This document shows, in pieces, positions 38,903-64,000 of a stretch of DNA of 64,000 nucleotides. The position numbers were made by a program, and so were the translations under genes. Source of the stretch: Chrysomallon squamiferum (taxonomy: Eukaryota > Mollusca > Gastropoda > Neomphalida > Peltospiridae); the NCBI GenBank assembly GCA_012295275.1, contig CM022666.1, positions 3,637,616-3,701,615 of the forward strand, written 5' to 3'. The notes below the pieces were generated by a model. The model had not been told where the DNA came from and did no database searches. It was given only the letters and a program-made list of their open reading frames with translations. The first letter of the stretch is position 1; each line of letters starts with the position of its first letter.

Positions 38903-40995
38903 TCACCGACTAGGAGTTCTGTAAAGTGAAGTCCTGTTAGCAACAAAATTCACCACCATAACACTGATATTATCCACAGACCCTCGGTAATAGGCCTGCA
39001 GGACAAGACTCTTTGCACCAAAATGAGGCTCGTTCAGTCGCTCCTTCACGTACTCCACAGCTTCGTCGTTACTGAAGCAATCCCACAATCCATCAGTGGC
39101 TAGAATCATAAACATTGGCTGGAGGTGATTGAGATCGAAGGTTAAAATGTCAGGGTCAGCTATGACCAGGTTTTTCTCTTTCAATGGGTAGTCCCCCAGA
39201 GCTCTCGATGTTGCTAGGACTCCGGCTACCCTCCAGACACCATTAAAACTGATGAAACCCCCAGCTTGCCGAATTCTGTTTCTCTCTTTAACCTATAAAA
39301 ATAATAATCCTTTTAGTGTTAATCTACTACATTAATTTATAATAATAATTAAAACCGATGGGAACCTCTAGCTTGCCAAATTTGTTTTCTCTTTAACCTA
39401 GTAGTATAATAATCCTTCTAACGTTAATTTTCAATATTAATTTATTCATAATAATTAAAACTGATGTTACAGTAATAATTGAAACTAACATAAATTCCTG
39501 ATTCTTTAAAATCTAAGCCTATTCTATTTCATTCTTGTATTTAAATTAAAAATATAAAAATAAAAGTGAATTATTATGTGAATAAGAATTAAAATAACCA
39601 TTTTCAGTCAATAATATTTAAACCTTTCTAACTCTTTCTTTAATCATGCTTAAATTAAAAAATAAATTTAAGAAAATAAAAATTATAATTAAATTATTTG
39701 TATTTTATTTAACGATAACCAAAACTAACAACATGAAAGCATATAAACAAATAAATCATTAAAAAAAAAATGGGAATGGTAAGTAATTTATCTTTATCAT
39801 AATTTGAACTTATAAACGGCAGATTTCACTGTATTTGTGCACATTTCTGACAATTTGCAGCTACATTTTAACAAAGATCTTACCAGCTGTGGTTTGTGGT
39901 CAAAAGACAGTGGTATCATCTGGCCATCTTTATCACATATGACACCCCTCGAGTCCCCAACATTTGCCACTGTCAGCTGGTTGTCATGAAGCAGGGCAAC
40001 TAAAGCTGTAGTTCCTGCAAAAAACATTTTTTATAATATATATATATATATATATATATAAAATCTTTAGAAACTAATTAATTAGTATTTGTAATTAGGT
40101 AATACTTTAATTATAAAACTTTTTAAAAGGTATATATATATATAGAGAGAGTTAGTATATATATATACAGAGAGAGAGAAAGAGAGATTACGTAACTGAC
40201 TTCTAACTACAAAAAATTAACTAATTCAAAAAGAAAACCATAACAAAAAAACGCTTGAATATATTGTTTATTGTTTACATCAGCAAATCTTAGTTAAACT
40301 TAATACAAAAATTCTATATGGTTTAAAGGATTTTTTTTAATAAAATTACTATATATTATCTATATCATCAAGACCACAGAAAAGCACTATTCCTTTGAGA
40401 TAAACTATTTGACTCCTTTATAATTAAAATTTCTCCATGCGTTACTGAAACCTAAAGAGTAGCATTTAAAGTTTGGTAATAAATATGTAAAAACTTAAAA
40501 CATACTGAGTATTATTACCAAAGAACACTACAACAAGTATGAATGTTGTGAAATTAAGGAATCCTGCCTGATTCACTTGCCTGATATTTCCATTGTTTCT
40601 TTGCAAATTTCCAAAAGTTGTTTATCAACGATTAACATCTCTTCCATCAACATGGCACTCATGTTGCAAGTTTCTTCTGCCAGAGAAGCCCGCAGAAGAC
40701 GAATCATGATGCTCTTAAAAAGTGTTTTTTCCACAAAATCAGCTGCAAACTGGGATATAAAAATAAAATATAATGATAAATGAATTAAATTTTAAAAATT
40801 GATAATAATAATAAAAAAAAAAAAATTTTATAAATAAAACAGCCTATACACATATATATAAAATAATACATGATTCCAATAATTCCAAAGCTAAATTTTA
40901 ATAATTTATAACAAATACAATGTAGCTATAAGAAAAAAAAAAATGTTTTAATAATAATTTCTATTATTTATTTATGTTACCTAAATTTGCCTAAC

Positions 40996-41089
<94 letters not shown>

Positions 41090-41479
41090 AATTCAATGCA
41101 ACACCTCGCCTCCATGACCATCAAATATCCCATAAATTGAGGTATCTGTGTGTTCAAGATAATTAACAACGTTGAATCGATCTTCCATATGAGGCCGACG
41201 TCCTTGGATAGCAAACACAGCGACATTTTCTTTCTTTAATTCCCAAGACGCTTTTGTCTGCGATTCAGTTATTATAGTGTCACTCTCTTCAGGTATTATG
41301 CCATAGTGACCACGAAGTTTTAGCTGCAGCTTAACCTGTGCCCGTCTTGCATACCTCCACAGAGGTTTCACATGCATGAACGAGTTGTAAAGCAGCAGGA
41401 GTAAAATAAATAAAATAAAGGCTTCCGGACTAAAGACGTACACTTTAGCAAACCTGCTAATTGATGCTACCAGTGTCAT
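38903..41479 (-). CDS. PPM1L: PP2C-family phosphatase, PPM1L type
   Basis: Mg/Mn-dependent Ser/Thr phosphatase; the vertebrate protein sits in the ER membrane and dephosphorylates stress-kinase pathway members. Coding exons: 41479-41105, 40749-40581, 40014-39884, 39292-38903; 354 residues (human 360). An N-terminal hydrophobic segment (about 17-31, FILFILLLLLYNSF) fits the membrane anchor. All PP2C metal-site motifs are present: RRPHMEDRF, GIFDGHGGE, ANVGDSRGV, ILATDGLWD and VDNISVMVV. The 5' donor of intron 2 is GC (AG|GCAAGT at 40580), and that join restores SGTTALVALL. The exon-1 donor (GTGTTG) is weak and lies 18 nt from a (GA)43 tract. The ATG is in ACCATGA; an upstream in-frame GTG was not used. 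The last about 15 residues are unlike the human tail. Confidence 0.94.
39242..39480. repeat. PPM1L: Tandem repeat that includes the 5' end of PPM1L exon 4
   Basis: A unit of about 105 bp begins inside exon 4 near 39244, covers its acceptor (39293-39295) and some intron, and recurs at about 39347-39450, with a third partial start near 39455. The second copy keeps the gene-sense string AGGTTAAAGAGA and GGCAAGCT, so it contains a decoy acceptor and a decayed pseudo-exon with a 1-base deletion. Confidence 0.75.
41001..41086. repeat. (GA)43 microsatellite in PPM1L intron 1
   Basis: Perfect dinucleotide run of 86 bp. In transcript sense it is a CU tract starting 19 nt after the exon-1 donor. Confidence 0.97.
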
Positions 41480-42225
41480 GGTGTTTTTCACGCTAACAAC
41501 TTCGAATTAACATTGCAGTACAAAAAGCAATGCTTTCTAAAGTTATCTGTCATCTTTCTACCACCATACTTGACTGTGCATGAAGGGAAAAAACAAATGT
41601 GACAGCCGCTTCCGGTTACACATAGTAGTTTTGTTATTGTTAATTCCTCTTTTTATTACGGCGGAACTTTCGTTTTGATCTTCTTTTTTTCTGAAAAAGC
41701 TCAAATGCAAACTGTATAATATTTATATCTTATTTAGCAAAGCTTGATACGTATTCCATATACTCTGACTGTTTAGTCTTTATTATTTTTTCAACATCAA
41801 TTATTTTAACGGTTATAAATACATTTATCTATTTTAAAGGTATGCCTGCATGGGTTTTTTTCCAGTATTAATTTAATTAATATATGTTTTCTCTTTAACT
41901 TGTGATGCTTTCATTCTTATAATTTTTATGAGTAATTGTGATATCTGAATAAATATTAATCATTTGAATACTCAAGTAAGAAAGTATATATTATTTGACC
42001 ATAGAATTATTTAGAATGAGAAGGAAAAAAACATAAACGACAAAACTAAAATGGCATCTCCCATAGTTTTTTAAAATGTTATGATTTGTTTAGAATAAAT
42101 TAAAAATGCTGAGTGCTTTGTCTGGAATAAAAACATTTGAATCTGTTTATAAAGCGTAAATCAGGAACAAAACAAAATTAAGTTTTAAAAATAAAATCAT
42201 TTTGTTTAGGACTGAAAGTAAGAAC
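41480..42225. promoter_or_regulatory. PPM1L/RCBTB head-to-head intergenic region
   Basis: About 750 bp separate the two ATGs, suggesting a shared or bidirectional promoter. The GCCGCTTCCGGT at 41605-41616 contains a strong ETS-type site (minus-strand ACCGGAAGC). A TTTAG acceptor-like sequence at about 42205-42209 could end a noncoding first exon of the plus-strand gene. Confidence 0.5.
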
Positions 42226-59975
<17,750 letters not shown>

Positions 59976-59981
59976 AATAAA
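59976..59981 (+). terminator. Candidate poly(A) signal for RCBTB
   Basis: AATAAA, followed about 25-40 nt later by a GT-rich element (GTGTTGTTGTGTGTG near 60004-60018). This is the textbook arrangement of a vertebrate-type poly(A) site and the strongest one seen downstream of the RCBTB stop. Confidence 0.5.
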
Positions 59982-60029
59982 GCTTGACAGAATTAAGTTC
60001 TAAGTGTTGTTGTGTGTGCGTCCATTTTT

Positions 60030-60443
60030 ATCACACAAACACACATATACACAGGTGTTTTACATTTATTTTCACTCCAGTACACAAATTATATTTACAT
60101 CTTCTTAATACCTGTCGCGTATGAGATGGATAACATAATAATAACCATACCGATAGTATTAGTTGTGAAAGAATTAACCAATTTACAGCTTCCCTTTCTT
60201 ATTGTAGCAAGTGACCACGTTGAGTGAATTATTAAATTTGGATAAATTAATTACCTGTCTCTATGTCGTTCTGTTTATTTTCCACTTGAAAATGTTCCCT
60301 AGACTAACGCGTTGTCCGGAATTGTACTACGTATCGATATTAAATAAGGAAGGATTTTCGCCGCCATTTTGCCAAATGCTGCTCGATTTTCCACCCTTAT
60401 TTTTAATATAGATTACTTAAGTAGATCATATAACTATTACTTG

Positions 60444-60487
<44 letters not shown>

Positions 60488-60643
60488 GAATACTAAAATA
60501 CCAATCGAAATGATATAAGTAAAATGTTGATAACAATGACGAGGATGTTTAAAGAATGTAAAAGATGATTCGTTCCAATGTCAGATATTAAATGTATATA
60601 TTTTCACATACTATTTATTTTACTACTACTACTACACTACTTA

Positions 60644-60675
<32 letters not shown>

Positions 60676-60828
60676 ATGATAATAATAATAATTATTATTA
60701 TTATTATTATATTTGTAATTGTACAAATCAGAACAAAACCAATTTTATAAGTATTTTTAATTTCTTTTACTGTTAATTATTTAAAAAAAAAAAAAAAATT
60801 ATATAATTTTTAAAATATATTATTATTT

Positions 60829-60877
<49 letters not shown>

Positions 60878-61476
60878 TTTTTATTTTATTTTTTTATCTC
60901 GCTATATCACGGCCTTGCGAGACGTATATTGCCTCCTGTTCGTTTTCCGCTTGGTCAGCCTCTGGCGGGAAAATCAATGACAGTGAAGAAGCGGCCCCAA
61001 TCATAGACTATGCATTATTAACGCAGTGTCGTTTGGATATTTATGTAACTACATGCTGTCCTGCTGGGACGTTATTCAATAAAGTGCTGATCTAGACACA
61101 ATATTAAATCGCACTTGATCGTCAAGACGTATTAGATTAGCGCCCATGTTAGGCAATTGGGCCGATATTTACGGTGCATAATTCCGCAGTGACTTCCATT
61201 CCGTCTTGAAATTGTATTTTTTCAAAATAATCAAGTGATAAAATAATAGTTTCCTGATGTTATTATTATTATTACTGACATCATTATTATCATTCACTTG
61301 TTTTAATTGTAATTATTATTGTTGTTAGTTCTACTGCCTCTGAAGCTGCTATTATTATATTATTATATTTAATTGTTAATTTATTTCTGTCGATTTAGTA
61401 AGTTATTCAAAACCGATAATATTATAGTTAAAAAATTCATTTGAAATACCGTTTTAAAAAAAAAAAAAATTATAGT
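60030..61476. other. Intergenic region with a GC-richer patch
   Basis: (AAT)n near 60446-60484, (ACT)n near 60620-60675 and (TTTA)n near 60830-60870 surround a distinctly GC-richer, non-repetitive patch at about 60898-61200. No ORF, tRNA or splice signals were recognised in that patch. Unexplained. Confidence 0.4.
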
Positions 61477-61549
61477 TGGAGATGCAAGGCATCGATCCCC
61501 GTACCTCTCACATGCTAAGCGAGTGCTATACCATATGAACTACATCCCC
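61477..61549 (-). tRNA. tRNA-Ala(AGC)-like, probably degenerate
   Basis: 73 bp, clear relative of the two neighbouring tRNA-Ala sequences with anticodon loop TTAGCAT. Changes hit both arms: the D stem has a C-T mismatch and a G-T wobble, and the T stem (CGGGG against CCTTG) has two wobbles. A T-run follows downstream. Likely a pseudo-tRNA, though Pol III could still transcribe it. Confidence 0.6.
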
Positions 61550-61667
61550 CATTTTCTGAATAATGTTTTCGTGCTTGTTATTATTTTTTTCATTTTTTAT
61601 TTTTTTTTCACACAGTACGTACATATACATTATTAAAAAAAAACACACACACAAAAAACATATATAT

Positions 61668-61740
61668 TGGAGATGCAGGGCATCGATCCCCGTACCTCTC
61701 ACATGCTAAGCGAGCGCTCTACCATATGAGCTACATCCCC
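61668..61740 (-). tRNA. tRNA-Ala (anticodon AGC)
   Basis: 73 bp with acceptor GGGGATG/CATCTCC, D arm GCTC/GAGC, anticodon stem CTCGC/GTGAG (one G-T), loop TTAGCAT, T-loop box GGATCGATGCC and discriminator A. A T6 terminator lies a few bases downstream on the minus strand. Confidence 0.9.
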
Positions 61741-62177
61741 GTACATTTACTGTAGTTAACTGAAATGACTGTTCTGGTGCACCAAAATAATATTTATTGT
61801 GTTGCTAATTACATTTTTTTTTTTTAAAATAATTTTCATTATTCAAAAGATAAAGTATATATAATACTAACTTCATTCAAAAATGTATCTGTTTGTCTTA
61901 TAGTTATCTTCTTCTTTTTATTAATTATAAAAAGTAAACTTTTTTTATATTTAATTATCATTTTTTTTTTTTTTTTTTTTGTACAGAATAATCTAGTGTT
62001 GAATTAAGTCTGTGATATAAATTATATTCCGATAATGGAAGCTGAGCCTATTCGCTATTGTGTGTGTGTTTAATATATTTCTATGACATCCTGTTTCTCT
62101 CTTACACCTTCATCGTCCCTCTACATATATATACATGTATACACAAACACGTAATTTATGATTATTTATTTTATTTG

Positions 62178-62179
<2 letters not shown>

Positions 62180-62226
<47 letters not shown>
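62180..62226. repeat. (AC)n microsatellite
   Basis: Perfect CA/AC run of 47 bp between the minus and plus tRNA-Ala genes. The sequence around it (61741-62506) shows no exon. Confidence 0.95.
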
Positions 62227-62229
<3 letters not shown>

Positions 62230-62506
62230 TTTATCTCCAACTTTGTATCTATTTCCTTCAGACGAAAATACTTCAAGTAGACGGAAATACCTTCGAGTGT
62301 ACGAAAGTGACATCATGCGTAGCAATTCAGAACAAAAGTCCATAAAATTTAACAAACTCTGCTTGTTATTTAACTGTTGTCTGTCTGTAATTGTCAAAAA
62401 ACCACAAAAAACACTACGAATTAGTACAAATATAAAATGTTAACTAAATATCATTACTGAATATCGTAGAGAAATAATCGCTTTTATCGCCATGTGCCGT
62501 TGGTTT

Positions 62507-62579
62507 GGGGATGTAGCTCATATGGTAGAGCGCTCGCTTAGCATGCGAGAGGTACGGGGATCGATGCCCTGCATCTCCA
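62507..62579 (+). tRNA. tRNA-Ala (anticodon AGC)
   Basis: 73 bp, fully paired cloverleaf: acceptor GGGGATG/CATCTCC, D stem GCTC/GAGC, anticodon stem CTCGC/GCGAG with loop TTAGCAT, T-loop box GGATCGATGCC, discriminator A. A T5 run follows within 15 nt. Opposite orientation to the other two copies. Confidence 0.95.
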
Positions 62580-63120
62580 AAATAATTTATTTTTATTTAT
62601 TTTCAAATTAAATATATATAGATATATATATATATAATATAAGATAATAATAATAAATAAATAATATTTTATTTAATTATTTTTATTATTATTATTATTA
62701 TTAGCTTTTTTTTGTTTGTTTTGTTTTTTAATTTTCAGCCGTGTGGTGGGGAAATGTCATTGGACGTTAGTAATATTAAACATGTTTCCAAAACAAAACA
62801 AAAAAGCAATATAATAATAACAGTCACATTAATATAATGTATTAACTGCACTTTTGAGATAACCGATGTGATACGCTCTTGATATTCTTCACATCCGGGA
62901 AAATTCAGTTTTATATTTTCCCAGTTTTCTCTCGTTCACTGTGTTGTGAAATGACGATAAATTTTCTTTTATCCTATTTCTGCAAGTCAAGATGTAAAAT
63001 TGGTGCCCTTGCTTCTGGTGTCTAACAAGCTAAATACAGTTATCGTACGTTCATTACGGCAAATAGCGAAAATTAACGACCGTGTGTGTTTACGTTCGAC
63101 CCAACAAGAAAAGTTAAGTT

Positions 63121-63245
63121 CAGACTGGTGCTCCGGGCGTCAGTGCTGGTTGTTGAGATTTACCAAAGAAGATTAACATTCGGGCAATGAGGACGTCTGA
63201 TTTCCACTAAGCGATTTCAGCTTCCGGTTTTCGCGTCAAAAAGAA
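63121..63245. promoter_or_regulatory. Promoter-like patch near right end
   Basis: A CpG-containing stretch in an otherwise CpG-poor window. It carries GCTTCCGG (ETS on the minus strand, about 63220-63227) joined to TTTTCGCG (E2F-like, about 63228-63234). This resembles the housekeeping-type promoters of the other genes here and may belong to a gene continuing off the right edge. Confidence 0.3.
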
Positions 63246-63483
63246 AAAAAGAACTGTTTTTTTTTTTTCTTCAGTGATCAGTGCGAAAATTATTTTAATT
63301 GTTATATTATTTATAAATTTACACACGCAGTCCAGTATTAAATAAAGATGATTAAACTGAAGAAAATAACAGTATCGGAAGAGTTTTATCGTTATTATTA
63401 ACATTATGAATACCTCAATACGAGTTATATTTCACATTTGTGGCTGTTGTTGTATCAGTGAGGGAATATTAGCTGAAACGCTA

Positions 63484-63524
<41 letters not shown>

Positions 63525-63585
63525 GATCTTATAATATAACTTAAAATGAAAAAAAAAAAAAAAAAAAAAACATTTATTTCGACAG

Positions 63586-63641
63586 GCAATCCCAGTCTTT
63601 GAACCAGTCGCTGCCAACCCATGTCTGGCTTACCACGGGCT
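63586..63641 (+). other. Orphan exon candidate
   Basis: A 56-nt segment with a GACAG acceptor-like end before it and a good GTAAGT donor after it (63642); it is open in two frames. The polypyrimidine tract is short and no homology was recognised. The tail (AGTTCAATTCT) also loosely resembles a tRNA B box, so a tRNA-derived repeat is an alternative. Confidence 0.18.
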
Positions 63642-64000
63642 GTAAGTTCAATTCTGGTAGACGGTTTACGTTCTTATTATTTAAATATATGTCTACGTCA
63701 TAAAACTAGCTATGCTTCAAAATGCGTTACGTGATAGTTAAATAAACATTTCTTCCTGTAGAAACCCTGATGGCATAATTATTTCGCCGCTGAGGATGCT
63801 ATCTAATCGTAACAAAGAATTCGACTGGTCATTTTTAAGCAATATAATTAACAGTCCTGATGAACTGTGACAGTAACAACAGTCTTTAGACTGCCTGAAG
63901 TGTGTCGAAATCGCGACAATTACCCGGCCACAAGATATAACGCTATAAAAGCAATTACCATGATTTTACGCTGAAACCTATTCTAATGTCAAGAACTATT

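Larger units (their letters stand above)
62580..64000. other. Right-end region without a firm gene
   Basis: Starts AT-rich, then becomes more complex from about 62860. (AAT)n lies at 63486-63524 and an A-run near 63550. See the separate promoter-like and exon-like candidates; no protein homology was recognised. Confidence 0.4.

Overview
This is a strongly AT-rich animal nuclear genome window, full of homopolymer runs, microsatellites and short-to-medium introns. Gene models with GT-AG introns in conserved phases, eukaryotic tRNA-Ala genes and metazoan gene families rule out a prokaryote. A lophotrochozoan, probably a mollusc, is my best guess, from overall texture and the local expansion of TNF-like ligand genes; nothing in the window fixes the taxon.

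Layout. (1) 1-10.4 kb: a recent local array of tumour necrosis factor (TNF) superfamily ligand genes. Copy B (minus, 4553-6290) is complete: a short type-II membrane anchor, a six-cysteine stalk module, two small stalk exons and a C-terminal TNF homology domain, all in compatible splice phases. Copy A (minus, 1-946) is its tandem duplicate, cut by the window edge exactly at the start of exon 4. Copy C (plus, near 8.2-9.3 kb) is inverted and broken. Copy D (minus, near 9.5-10.4 kb) is truncated. Duplicated promoter segments share a CCAAT box and a STAT-like TTCN3GAA site. (2) 14.6-27.3 kb: CUL3 (minus), 20 coding exons and about 767 residues, including one AT-AC (U12-type) intron. (3) 28.7-34.5 kb: PINK1 (plus), 10 coding exons and about 685 residues, head-to-head with CUL3, with a long acidic insertion in the kinase N-lobe. 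(4) 38.9-41.5 kb: PPM1L-type PP2C phosphatase (minus), 4 coding exons, convergent with PINK1, with one GC-AG intron. (5) 42.2-56.5 kb: an RCC1/BTB protein of the RCBTB1/2 family (plus), 14 coding exons, head-to-head with PPM1L. (6) 61.5-62.6 kb: three tRNA-Ala(AGC) sequences, two minus and one plus, one of them degenerate. (7) The right end has a promoter-like GC-richer patch and one weak orphan exon candidate.

Functional reading. CUL3 is the scaffold of BTB-adaptor ubiquitin ligases and RCBTB proteins carry a BTB domain, so a CUL3-adaptor relation between two genes of this window is plausible from family knowledge. PINK1 is the mitochondrial quality-control kinase and PPM1L an ER-membrane phosphatase that acts on stress kinases. 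The rest is introns, long UTRs and simple repeats. Exon boundaries were read by eye from splice sites, phase and remembered family alignments; no search was run.
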